Positions 16,341 through 25,628 of a DNA stretch of 64,000 nucleotides are shown here, one piece after another (the first letter of the stretch is position 1; each line of letters opens with the position of its first letter). The translations under genes and the position numbers were made by a program. The stretch is from the NCBI RefSeq assembly GCF_001426345.1, contig NZ_LMEM01000010.1, positions 62,001 through 126,000 of the forward strand, given 5' to 3'. The notes under the pieces were generated by a model, which saw only the letters and a program-made list of their open reading frames with translations, was not told where the DNA came from and made no database searches. This stretch comes from Devosia sp. Root436. GTDB lineage: Bacteria; Pseudomonadota; Alphaproteobacteria; Rhizobiales; Devosiaceae.

Positions 16341-16874
16341 CTACTCTTTGATTGGATCGGCATTGAGCCGATAGCTGCGTTGCTTTGTCGTAGCACTGAG
16401 CGTGCCGCGTGCCCCTCGCCCCTGAGGGGAGAGGGTGGCCGGAGCGAAGCGGAGGTCGGGTGAGGGGTTCAGCGTCAGGGTGGTAAGCAGCGCTTGCCAC
16501 ACCCCGTCTGCGCTATCGAGAACCTCGTTGTTCCAGAAGCGCAGCACCGAGTAGCCCTCAGCATTGAGATATGCGGTGCGTCTGGCATCATTCACATTCT
16601 CAGAATGTTGGCCGCCGTCGACTTCGACGATCAGCGCAGCTTCGCGGCAGACGAAATCGGCGATGTAGGGGCCGATGGCAAGTTGGCGGACGAATTTGTG
16701 GCCATCGAGTTGGCGGCCCCGCAGCGTTTTCCAAAGCCGCATTTCGGCGTCGGTGCTGTTTTGGCGCAAGGTGCGTGCCCGCGAGACTGAACCCCTCACC
16801 CGCCGCTGCGCGGCGACCTCTCCCCTCAGGGGAGAGGTTACTTCCGCATCGATGCTGGGTTCAGTTTCGCGCAT
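16341..16874 (-). CDS. DUF559 (Vsr-like) endonuclease-domain protein, copy 2
   Basis: 177 residues with the same plan as copy 1: [16 protein letters not shown] tail, a core with GRQLDGHKFVRQLAIGPYIA, DFVCREAALIVEVDGGQH and YSVLRFWNNEVL, then [18 protein letters not shown]. All candidate catalytic residues are present. By eye the core is only about 60% identical to copy 1, while the tails are nearly identical. It begins directly after the dehydrogenase TAA (GTG at 16877, ATG at 16874) and stops 4 bases before the hydrolase ATG. GTG at 16799 inside the arm is an alternative start. Confidence 0.75.
   Translation of the reverse strand: MRETEPSIDAEVTSPLRGEVAAQRRVRGSVSRARTLRQNSTDAEMRLWKTLRGRQLDGHKFVRQLAIGPYIADFVCREAALIVEVDGGQHSENVNDARRTAYLNAEGYSVLRFWNNEVLDSADGVWQALLTTLTLNPSPDLRFAPATLSPQGRGARGTLSATTKQRSYRLNADPIKE
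16414..16840. mobile_element. Palindrome-bounded element R5 carrying a DUF559 gene
   Basis: Left arm 16414-16472 (CTCGCCCCTGAGGGGAGAGG to GGGTGAGGGGTTCAG) and right arm 16787-16840 (CTGAACCCCTCACCCGCC, then CTCTCCCCTCAGGGGAGAGG). Arms are inverted and match R3, R4 and R11. No obvious target-site duplication. Confidence 0.6.
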
Positions 16875-16877
16875 CAC

Positions 16878-18373
<1,496 letters not shown>

Positions 18374-18374
<1 letters not shown>

Positions 18375-19702
18375 CAGTCGATGCTCCTCAGGACGGTGCG
18401 AATGGCATCGATCAGCTCGGCGATCTGTGCCTTGCTGACGATCAGCGGCGGGCTGAGCGCGATGATGTCGCCGGTGGTGCGGATCAGGTAACCGTTCTCG
18501 AAGGCCTTCACGAAAGCCGAGAAGGCGCGCTTGGTGGGCGCGCCGGCAATGGGTTCCAGCTCGATGGCGCCGACCAGGCCGATATTCCTGATATCGATGA
18601 CATGGGGTTCGCCCTTGAGCGAATGGAGCGCATCCTGCCAGACGGGCGCGAGTTCGGCGCCGCGGGTGAGCAGGTCCTCGTCCTTGTAGGTTTCGAGCGT
18701 GGCGAGGCCCGCCGCCGAGGCAATCGGGTTACCCGAATAGGTATAGCCGTGGAAGAACTCGATGACGTGTTCGGGGCCACCCATGAAGGCATCGTGGATT
18801 TCGGAGGAAACCAGCACCGCCCCCATGGGGATGACGCCATTGGTCAGGCCCTTGGCGGTGACCATGATATCGGGCGTGACGCCGAAATAGTCGGCGCCGA
18901 ACGGCGTGCCGAGGCGTCCGAAGCCGGTGATGACCTCGTCGAAAATCAGCAAAATTCCGTGCTTCTTGGTGATGTCGCGCAGGCGCTGCAGATAGCCCGC
19001 GGGCGGGATCAGCACGCCGGTCGAGCCGGCGACGGGTTCGACGATGACGGCGGCGATGGTCGAGGCATCGTGCAGGGTGACGATGCGTTCGAGTTCGTCC
19101 GCCAGTTCCACGCCATGCTCGGGCAGGCCCCTGGAAAAGGCGTTCTTGCCCAGATTATGGGTATGCGGCATATGGTCGACGCCGGTGAGCAGCGTGCCGA
19201 ACATCTTGCGGTTGGTGACGATGCCACCCACCGAAATGCCACCGAAATTGACGCCGTGATAGGCGCGCTCGCGGCCGATCAGGCGCGAGCGGGCGCCATC
19301 GCCCTTCACCCGGTGATAGGCGAGCGCCACCTTGAGCGCCGTCTCGACCGATTCAGAGCCGGAATTGGTGAACAGCACATGGTCGAGCCCCTTGGGGGCG
19401 ATATCGACGATGCGGTTGGCCAGCTCGAACGCCTTGGGATGGCCCATCTGGAAAGCGGGCGCATAGTCGAGTTCGGCCGCCTGTCTGGCGATGGCCTCGA
19501 CGATTTTCGGCCGCGCGTGGCCGGCATTGACGCACCACAGACCTGCCGTGCCGTCGAGCACCTGGCGGCCATCGGAAGTGGTGTAATGCATGTCCTTGGC
19601 GGCGACGAACATGCGCGGGGATTTCTTGAACTGGCGATTTGCCGTAAAGGGCATCCAGAACGCACTGAGATCGTTCGGCACCACGGCATTGGAATTGGAC
19701 AC
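18374..19702 (-). CDS. Beta-alanine:pyruvate transaminase (class III)
   Basis: 442 residues. PLP lysine in MVTAKGLTNGVIPMGA, aspartate in LIFDEVITGFGR, substrate-end block DLSAFWMPFTANRQFKK and GTAGLWCVNAGH, all typical of omega-amino acid:pyruvate aminotransferases. It removes the amino group of beta-alanine or 3-aminoisobutyrate to give semialdehydes for MmsA. It is the first gene of the minus-strand operon and faces the TetR gene across 119 bases containing a RutR-like operator. Confidence 0.9.
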
Positions 19703-19770
19703 GTCGCTCCCCTTAAATCTGCACCAGTCTTGCTTTTGCTCTTGACGGCGGACCGCTAAGTCCAGAAATT

Positions 19771-19786
19771 TTGACCAGTTGGAAAA
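19771..19786. promoter_or_regulatory. RutR-like operator
   Basis: TTGACCAGTTGGAAAA compared with the E. coli RutR consensus TTGACCA-nn-TGGTCAA: the left half is perfect and 5 of 7 positions match in the right half. It lies in the divergent region between the transaminase (starts 19702) and the TetR regulator (starts 19822), where a dual-acting or autoregulating repressor site is expected. Confidence 0.65.
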
Positions 19787-19821
19787 ATGTTAGCACTCCC
19801 AAACTTTCTAGCAAGGCGAAA

Positions 19822-20538
19822 ATGCCGCCGAACAAAGTGAAAAGTGCCGAGCCATCAGTCGCCCCAAAGCGCCAGCACAAGGCTGACGCCAAGGCGGCGG
19901 CGCATCCGCATGCCAAGCCGCGGCCGCTGACGCGCATCCAGCGCGAAAAGCAGGACCTCATTCTCGAAGCGGCGCTCGAAGTCTTTTCGGTGCATGGCTT
20001 TCGCGGCTCGACGATCGACCAGATCGCCGAGGTGGCCGGGATGAGCAAACCCAACCTGCTGTATTATTTCCCGCGCAAGGAAGAGATACATCGCCGGCTG
20101 ATGTCGGCTTTGCTCGACACCTGGCTGGCCCCGCTCAAGGAGATGGATGCCGGCGGCGACCCCTTCCCCGAAATCCGCTCCTATATCCGCCGCAAGCTGG
20201 AAATGGCGCGCGACTATCCGCGCGAAAGCCGGCTATTCGCCAATGAGATGCTGCAGGGGGCGCCGCGCATCATCGAAATGCTCGAAGTCGACCTGCGGAA
20301 CCTGGTCGATGAAAAGGCACAAATCCTGCTCGGCTGGATGGACCAGGGCAAGCTGGCCCATACCGATCCCTATCACCTGATCTTCTCGATCTGGGCCACC
20401 ACCCAACATTATGCCGATTTCGACGTGCAGGTGCGCGCCGTGCTGGGCAAGGACCGGGGCGGCGAGGGTCGCTTCGAGGATGCCGCCCGCTATCTCGAAC
20501 AGTTGTTCCTGTTCGGGCTGACGCCGCGCAAGGCCTGA
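19822..20538 (+). CDS. TetR-family regulator, RutR type
   Basis: 238 residues. A lysine/alanine/proline-rich leader of about 45 residues precedes the TetR DNA-binding domain (ILEAALEVFSVHGFRGSTID, QIAEVAGMSKPNLLYYFPRK). The C-terminal half has the RutR/YcdC-like pattern RLFANEMLQGAPRI and FSIWATTQHYADFDVQV. E. coli RutR senses uracil and thymine and controls pyrimidine use. Divergence from the catabolic operon and the adjacent operator support the same role. AAGGCGAAA precedes the ATG; a TTG at 19771 in frame lies inside the operator and is not used. Confidence 0.88.
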   Translation: MPPNKVKSAEPSVAPKRQHKADAKAAAHPHAKPRPLTRIQREKQDLILEAALEVFSVHGFRGSTIDQIAEVAGMSKPNLLYYFPRKEEIHRRLMSALLDTWLAPLKEMDAGGDPFPEIRSYIRRKLEMARDYPRESRLFANEMLQGAPRIIEMLEVDLRNLVDEKAQILLGWMDQGKLAHTDPYHLIFSIWATTQHYADFDVQVRAVLGKDRGGEGRFEDAARYLEQLFLFGLTPRKA

Positions 20539-20553
20539 TAGTTAAGCGCACGC

Positions 20554-20582
20554 TTGACAAACCTATTTGGCCGACCTACACT
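20554..20582 (+). promoter_or_regulatory. Sigma-70-type promoter with overlapping operator
   Basis: TTGACA (20554-20559), 17 bases, TACACT (20577-20582). The -10 overlaps a perfect inverted repeat CACTTAA-8-TTAAGTG (20579-20600) just before the reductase gene, a probable repressor site. Confidence 0.65.
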
Positions 20583-20612
20583 TAAGCCATAGATTAAGTG
20601 ATGGAGCAGAAA

Positions 20613-21218
20613 ATGACCCAGCAAGTTCACGCTCATATGAGCCTGTCGCTCGACGGCTATGGCACGGGCCTCAAACAGACACGGGAAAAGCCGTTCGGCG
20701 ACATCCCCGAGGGGGAGCCCCTGCATCGCTGGATGATCGAGGATGCCGATAACAACAAGGTCGAGATCGACGCCATCTGCGACTATGGCGCCTTCATCAT
20801 GGGGCGGAACATGTTCGCGGCGCCGGGACGTGACGTCTGGGAGGCCGAATGGAAGGGCTGGTGGGGTCCCAATCCGCCCTATCACGCGCCGGTTTTCGTT
20901 TTGACCCACCATGCCCATCCCGCGATCGAAATGGAGGGCGGCACGGTGTTTCACTTCGTCACCGAAGGGCCGGACGCGGCGATGGCCAAGGCCAGGAAAG
21001 CGGCAGGCGCGCGCAATGTGGTGATCGCCGGCGGCGTCAGCACCTTGCGGCACTATCTCAACGCCGGAGATATCGACATGCTGCACCTGCAGATCGCGCC
21101 GATTGTCCTGGGCGCGGGCGAGTGCCTGTGGCACGGGCTCACCGCGACGCTCGAACCCACCGGCGCGCGGGCGACGCGCTTCACCACCCATATGGATTAT
21201 CGCGTAGTGAAGGGCTGA
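20613..21218 (+). CDS. DHFR/RibD-type reductase family protein
   Basis: 201 residues of the RibD C-terminal/dihydrofolate reductase-like family. HAHMSLSLDGYGTG at the start, GAFIMGRNMFAAPG, PVFVLTHHAHPAIEMEGG, NVVIAGGVSTLRHYLNAG and HLQIAPIVLGAGECLW match the family core. Substrate unknown. Many such single-domain proteins are controlled by a small local regulator, which fits the operator overlapping its -10. GGAG lies 6 bases before the ATG at 20613; an in-frame ATG at 20601 is possible. Confidence 0.85.
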   Translation: MTQQVHAHMSLSLDGYGTGLKQTREKPFGDIPEGEPLHRWMIEDADNNKVEIDAICDYGAFIMGRNMFAAPGRDVWEAEWKGWWGPNPPYHAPVFVLTHHAHPAIEMEGGTVFHFVTEGPDAAMAKARKAAGARNVVIAGGVSTLRHYLNAGDIDMLHLQIAPIVLGAGECLWHGLTATLEPTGARATRFTTHMDYRVVKG

Positions 21219-21234
21219 GCGTGCCGTCGCGGCT

Positions 21235-21621
21235 CTAGCGGCCGCGAGGGGCCTTGCCGATCGGGCCGAGATGGGTCTGCTCGAAGGCGCCGAGCTTGAG
21301 GCCGTAGCCGAGCAGGCGATCGAAGCCGATATGGGCGACCCAGATGGCGGCGAGGCCATGGGCCAGCGGGCCAAGGGCCAATCCGGCGAGCGCCAGCAAA
21401 GCCGGCGTAATGTAGGTATGGCCCAGATTGTAGCTCAGCGCGCCAAGCCGCGCCGAGCGCAGATAGCCCAGCATGGCGATGTCAGGCACGAGGAACAGCA
21501 GGGCGAAGATCCACCAGGACTGGCCGAGCCAGCTATAGGCGGCCACGCCCAGGCCCAGCGCGGCGAGGCCTTCGAGGCGTTGCAGCAGGATGGCGTCGGC
21601 GGCGGGGTGGTTGGGGGTCAT
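21235..21621 (-). CDS. DUF4260 membrane protein
   Basis: 128 residues with about four hydrophobic segments and the DUF4260 hallmarks LSYNLGHTYITPALLA and HIGFDRLLGYGLKLG with FEQTHLG. Function not known. The ATG at 21621 is chosen over one at 21663. It is convergent with the reductase gene, with 16 bases between stops. Confidence 0.85.
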   Translation of the reverse strand: MTPNHPAADAILLQRLEGLAALGLGVAAYSWLGQSWWIFALLFLVPDIAMLGYLRSARLGALSYNLGHTYITPALLALAGLALGPLAHGLAAIWVAHIGFDRLLGYGLKLGAFEQTHLGPIGKAPRGR

Positions 21622-22088
21622 GGCGAGCCTCTCTTGTGATGACCCGAATATAGGGCCATTCACGGATGCGCTGAATTGGCCAAAATCGGGCGTTTCTCAT
21701 TCAAAACTGAATAGAGAGGCCCGCCACAATCGCACCATATTCGGGCCACGGAGGCCATGGACAGGCACCGATTACCGAGGGAACCCGTCGCAATGGCCCG
21801 TTTTGGCACAGTTGACCGGGAACCGTGGCATGATGGCCACAGCACGCAAGGCGAATCCTCAAAACCGTATTCCTCGCCGATCTGAATCCGAAGATCGGCA
21901 TTCTGGCGGATTCATTTCCTCCAATTTCGCCGGTCCGCTTCGCAATCGGCCGCCAATCGTACCGAAATTCCTGCGGCAAATGGGCAACACAGGGCGCGCG
22001 GAGGCCAGTTGTGGCCAATATGGGCACATTGTGGCCCGCCCTGCCCGTTAGTCGGCACTCACCTTCCAACTGACGTGAGTGCCTGAGT
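21622..22088. other. Gene-free region of about 470 bases
   Basis: Base composition looks poorer in G+C than the neighbours. The only structure I see is an inverted repeat GCCGATCT / AGATCGGC with 8-base loop at 21876-21899, not followed by a T run. Open frames here lack start sites and familiar motifs. It probably holds the promoter of the RlpA-like gene. Confidence 0.5.
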
Positions 22089-22442
22089 TTGATTAGCAAA
22101 GCCGTTTCCGCCGCCGCAATTGCTGCAGCTTTCCTTTCCCTGTCCACTGCAGCCTATGCCCAATGCGGCGGCGCCTCCTGGTACGGTCCCGGTTTCAACG
22201 GGAAACGGGCCGCCTCGGGAGAAATCTTCAACGAGAACGCCATGACGGCGGCGCATCGTTCCCTGCCCTTCGGCACCAAGGTCATGGTCACCGACCAGCG
22301 TACCGGCGCCGAAATCGAAGTCACCATCAATGATCGCGGGCCGTTCCACGGCAGCCGCATCATCGACCTCTCCAAGGCCGCGGCCACCAAGCTGGGCTTC
22401 CGCAACCGCGGCACGACCTCGGTCTGCATCAGCCAGCTCTGA
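22089..22442 (+). CDS. RlpA-like double-psi beta-barrel exported protein
   Basis: 117 residues. Signal peptide ending AAYAQ, then CGGASWYGPGFNGKRAASGE, NAMTAAHRSLPFGTKVMV and INDRGPFHGSRIIDLSKAAA: the RlpA double-psi beta-barrel with its catalytic aspartate region. There is no SPOR domain, so it is a minimal RlpA-like protein, perhaps a lytic transglycosylase or a binding relative. The start codon is TTG at 22089; no in-frame ATG precedes the signal peptide. Terminator-like hairpin after the stop. Confidence 0.85.
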   Translation: MISKAVSAAAIAAAFLSLSTAAYAQCGGASWYGPGFNGKRAASGEIFNENAMTAAHRSLPFGTKVMVTDQRTGAEIEVTINDRGPFHGSRIIDLSKAAATKLGFRNRGTTSVCISQL

Positions 22443-22458
22443 GTGCGTGATCAAGCAG

Positions 22459-22495
22459 GCAAGGCCGCCTCCGATGGGGGCGGCCCTTGCTGTTT
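22459..22495 (+). terminator. Terminator-like hairpin after the RlpA-like gene
   Basis: GCAAGGCCGCC pairs with GGGCGGCCCTTGC with one bulge, followed by TGTTTG. Confidence 0.55.
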
Positions 22496-22520
22496 GTGAA
22501 TACAGTTGCCACAGTCGATA

Positions 22521-22543
22521 CCCTCCCCTTGAGGGTGGGCAGG
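22521..22543. repeat. Single hairpin of the palindromic family (R16)
   Basis: CCCTCCCCTTGAGGGTGGG, a lone arm resembling the outer arms of the larger elements; it lies 11 bases past the stop of the aldo/keto reductase gene. Confidence 0.45.
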
Positions 22544-22554
22544 AGTCGATGAAT

Positions 22555-23517
22555 TTACCGCAGGCCCAGGGCCTCGATGGCCGCGACCTGCTCGGCATCC
22601 AGCGGGCCCTGCCGTTCGGCAGTGAGCGCCTGGTCGAGCTCGGCGACATTCTTGACGCCCAGCACCAGCGTATCGACCCCGTCAATGCCCAAAGCATAGC
22701 GATGCGCCACGATGGCCGGGTCCTCACCCCATTGCGCGCAGAGGGCGCGGAAAGGCGCGGCGCGGCGGAAGTCATCTGATGTGGGCGAATTGTCCGCCCG
22801 GTCGAGCCCCGAGGTCAGCGCTCCCGCCTGCACCGCCCGCACTCCCATGACGCCGACGCCGTTGGCCTGCGCCGCGGCGATGACGCGGCGGGGACGCGGC
22901 GCGAGTCCGGTGCCGTTCATCTCGCCGGGACTATCGAGCAGGTTGGCAATGGCCTGCACTGCGGCAGGGCGGGGTCCGGCCGAAAGCGCGTCGATGGTGG
23001 CGGCGGCGTGATTGATGCCGGTAACGCCCCAATGGCCGATCAGCCCTTCGCTCACCAGAAGGGCAAAGGCCGGCCGCACCGCCTCGCGGTAGAGCGACAG
23101 GCTGGTCGAGCGCTCGTCCTTTGGCGGCTGTCCTGCCGGATATTCGAAGTCGTCCGGCCGGATTTCGCTATGCAGCAACAGCATGTCCACCCGTTCCAGC
23201 CGCATGGCCGTTAGGCTGGCCTCGAGCGAAGTGCGCAGACGCGGATAGACATCCGCAGCACCAACGGTTCCCAGGCCATGCTTGGTGGTGACGCGCACGC
23301 CGCGCGGCAACTTGCCCTCGAAGGCGCGGCCGATCATGGCCTCGCAGATCTTGTAGCCGGGCGCGGCGTCGATCAGGTCGATGCCGCTGTGCACGGCGTG
23401 GCGGAGCGTTGCCACCGCGTCATCCTCCGAGGTCGGACCCCAGACCTGGCCGATGCCGCCGCCGCCAAGGGTGAGGCGGCTGACCGAGCCGAATGGACCA
23501 AGCGTATTGAGTTTCAT
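22555..23517 (-). CDS. Aldo/keto reductase
   Basis: 320 residues. The AKR catalytic tetrad is placed as Asp in IDLIDAAPGY with its Tyr, Lys in VTTKHGLG and His in LLLHSEIR. It opens MKLNTLGPFGSVSRLTLGGG and ends with the NADPH-side segment VLGVKNVAELDQAL. It likely reduces a small aldehyde or sugar; substrate unknown. The start at 23517 is preferred to 23535. The DUF1127 gene lies 11 bases upstream on the same strand. Confidence 0.87.
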   Translation of the reverse strand: MKLNTLGPFGSVSRLTLGGGGIGQVWGPTSEDDAVATLRHAVHSGIDLIDAAPGYKICEAMIGRAFEGKLPRGVRVTTKHGLGTVGAADVYPRLRTSLEASLTAMRLERVDMLLLHSEIRPDDFEYPAGQPPKDERSTSLSLYREAVRPAFALLVSEGLIGHWGVTGINHAAATIDALSAGPRPAAVQAIANLLDSPGEMNGTGLAPRPRRVIAAAQANGVGVMGVRAVQAGALTSGLDRADNSPTSDDFRRAAPFRALCAQWGEDPAIVAHRYALGIDGVDTLVLGVKNVAELDQALTAERQGPLDAEQVAAIEALGLR

Positions 23518-23528
23518 CCGGCTTCTCC

Positions 23529-23678
23529 TCAGCAATCGGGGCTGGCGACGAAGCAGGCGATATCCTCGCGCGTCGTGCCGACATCGGCCAGCAGCCGGTC
23601 ATCGAGCGTATGCAGCTTGCGGATGGCGATCCGGCGCAGACGCCAGTCGTTGAATTTGCGGGCCAGGGGTCCAAACAT
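23529..23678 (-). CDS. DUF1127 (YjiS-like) small protein
   Basis: 49 residues starting MFGPLARKFNDWRLRRIAIR and continuing KLHTLDDRLLADVGTTREDI. The W-R-x(5-6)-R-L-x-x-L-D-D-R-x-L-x-D-[IV]-G pattern defines DUF1127. A strong AAGGAG site lies before the ATG. Such proteins are small, basic and often linked to stress, phosphate or metal responses in rhizobia and Agrobacterium. It could be cotranscribed with the aldo/keto reductase. Confidence 0.85.
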   Translation of the reverse strand: MFGPLARKFNDWRLRRIAIRKLHTLDDRLLADVGTTREDIACFVASPDC

Positions 23679-23863
23679 CTCTCGTCTCCTTCGGTAACGG
23701 CAAAGCACAACCAGCGCCGAAACGGAGGGCGTTTCGGATTTTCAGGCCTGGCGGTATCGGCTTTGCGCAACAGCGCCGTATCGGCGCCGCTGGGACATAC
23801 CTTGCTCATTTTGCTGCACTTTCGCTATAGTCGAGAGTGCAAGACTCTTTGCAGAAATGAAAA

Positions 23864-24733
23864 ATGGACTTCAGTTGGGACGATCTCCGGCTGTTTCTCG
23901 ATGTGGCGCGGCTGGGTGGGCTCAGCGCCGCCACCGAGACGACGCGGCTGAGCGCGGCCACTCTGGGCCGCCGCGTCGCCGCGCTTGAGCGGCAGGTGGG
24001 CGAACCCCTGTTCCATCGCAGCCAGACCGGCTATCGCCTGACCCAGGCGGGCGAGGACCTCCTCGCTCGCGCCGAGGATGTGGAAGCGGCCATGCTGTCG
24101 CTGCGGCGCTGGAAGGAGGGGGCCGTCGGCGAGCGCGTGGTGCGGCTTTCGGCCGGGTCATGGACATCGGCCTTCGTCGCCAGCCATATCGGGGATATCT
24201 GGACGGTCGAGGACCGCTTCGGGCTGGAATTCGTCACCGCCATGCAGAAGGTCGATATCGGCCGCCGCAATGCCGATCTGGGAATCCGCAACGAGCGGCC
24301 GACCGAGCAATGGCTGGCCGGGCGGCTGATCGGCACGGTGGCCTATGCCATCTATTCAGGACTCAACCTGATCAACGGCATCAAGGCCGGCTATTTCGTC
24401 GGCGTTTCCGGCGAGAGCGGGCAGACCCATTCGTCGCGCTGGATGCAGGCGCGGCATGGCGACCGCATCGCCGTGCGCGGCAATGACGCCATGGGCGTGC
24501 GCGAACTGGTGGCTGGTGGCGCAGGCCTATCGGTCTTTCCATGCTTTGTCGGCGACAGCGATCCGCGCCTGGTGCGGGTCGCCCCGCCCATTGCCGAGCT
24601 CGAAACGGATCAGTGGCTGGTGAGCCACCACGAGGAGCGGCACGAGCCCTCGGTGCATGCGGTGGGAGATCGCATCGTCGCGCTGATGAAACGGCACGGC
24701 GCCTTGTTCAGGGGCGAGATGCCGCTGCATTGA
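23864..24733 (+). CDS. LysR-family transcriptional regulator
   Basis: 289 residues. The N-terminal winged helix (DDLRLFLDVARLGGLSAATE, LSAATLGRRVAALERQVGEP, LFHRSQTGYRLTQAGEDLL) is a clear LysR DNA-binding domain. The effector domain is shorter than average. It is divergent from DUF1127 and the aldo/keto reductase across 185 bases, so it may regulate them; ligand unknown. Confidence 0.88.
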   Translation: MDFSWDDLRLFLDVARLGGLSAATETTRLSAATLGRRVAALERQVGEPLFHRSQTGYRLTQAGEDLLARAEDVEAAMLSLRRWKEGAVGERVVRLSAGSWTSAFVASHIGDIWTVEDRFGLEFVTAMQKVDIGRRNADLGIRNERPTEQWLAGRLIGTVAYAIYSGLNLINGIKAGYFVGVSGESGQTHSSRWMQARHGDRIAVRGNDAMGVRELVAGGAGLSVFPCFVGDSDPRLVRVAPPIAELETDQWLVSHHEERHEPSVHAVGDRIVALMKRHGALFRGEMPLH

Positions 24734-24808
24734 AGCCGCCATCCGTTAGCCCTCCCTTAGCACTCGGGCCTTACCATGCGCGCCGGGAAGTTGACGGAGT
24801 GGCAGGGC

Positions 24809-25366
24809 ATGAAGGCCGCCGCTTACATTGTCGGGCCAATGGACGGGCCGGGCGCTGCATTGATGGATCTGGCGCGCCGCCTCGGTTTTTCGGCGGTGCT
24901 GCCCTATGCCGGCGTGGCGCAGGCCGAGCAGCAATCCGTCCGCACGCCTGTCTGCTATTTCCTGTTTGCCGCCGTTCCCGATGTCGGGGCGCTGCGCGGC
25001 GTCGCCGAAGCCATCCGCTTCTGTCCCAGCCGGCGCGTGCGCTTTTCGCCGCTGATCTATTTCTCCGAAAGCCCCTCGATCGAGACCATCACGCGCTGCA
25101 TCAATATGGGGTTCGATGACGTCATCACCATGCCGTTCACCCGGAGCCGCGTGGCCGAGCGCATCGACCGCCAGGTGGGGCAGAGCCATGTCTATTATGA
25201 AACGCCGGGCTATTTCGGCCCCGACCGCCGCGACCGCGTCACCGGGCCCAGGCGCGCCGCCGAAACCCGCGCCGGCGGCCAGTTCCGGCGCCTCGAAATC
25301 GTGCGTAACCTGCTGACCGGGGTCAATGTGGTGCGCGACGACTCCTACATGGCCCCGGCGGGGTAG
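24809..25366 (+). CDS. Degenerate receiver-like protein
   Basis: 185 residues. The order of secondary structure follows a response-regulator receiver: a hydrophobic first strand (MKAAAYIVG), CYFLFAAVPDVGALRGVAEA, LIYFSESPSIETITRCINMG and FDDVITMPFTRSRVAERI, the last resembling the usual Lys/Pro loop. The phospho-acceptor aspartate and the acidic pair are not visible, so it should not be phosphorylated in the usual way. A C-terminal YYETPGYFGPDRRDR motif and basic tail follow. GGAG lies 9 bases before this start; ATG at 24776 is an alternative. Role unknown. Confidence 0.6.
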   Translation: MKAAAYIVGPMDGPGAALMDLARRLGFSAVLPYAGVAQAEQQSVRTPVCYFLFAAVPDVGALRGVAEAIRFCPSRRVRFSPLIYFSESPSIETITRCINMGFDDVITMPFTRSRVAERIDRQVGQSHVYYETPGYFGPDRRDRVTGPRRAAETRAGGQFRRLEIVRNLLTGVNVVRDDSYMAPAG

Positions 25367-25384
25367 AACGCCCCCGCCCCCTGG

Positions 25385-25465
25385 TGGTCGCCGGTGGGCG
25401 GGCGACCTCACGCAAATTGCGCGTTCCACTGAGCGTGGGCACCCTCTCCCCTGAGGGGAGAGGTG
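25385..25465. repeat. Partial palindromic element R6
   Basis: One complete arm hairpin CTCTCCCCTGAGGGGAGAGG with an upstream GTCGCC...GGGCGAC hairpin; the second arm is missing. It lies between the receiver-like gene and the MFS cluster. Confidence 0.6.
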
Positions 25466-25628
25466 ACGTCTTGATCCCCTCCATATGCGATGACCCCACA
25501 AGGAGACAGCATTGCCCTGCGACACAATTGCAACGTTGCAAAAATCTCCTGAAATCGTTTCCCGGCGCTATTTCCCGGCGGGCGGTTTTCGCATAGTTTC
25601 GGGCCGATAATTTCACGAGTTTTCAGCC

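Noticed and set aside
14577..16877. DUF559 pair as a simple recent tandem duplication
   Set aside because: Cores differ strongly while only the repeat-derived tails agree, and an unrelated gene separates them.
21590..22051. 153-codon plus-strand frame upstream of the RlpA-like gene
   Set aside because: No ribosome site, composition unlike coding regions, overlaps the start of the DUF4260 gene on the other strand.
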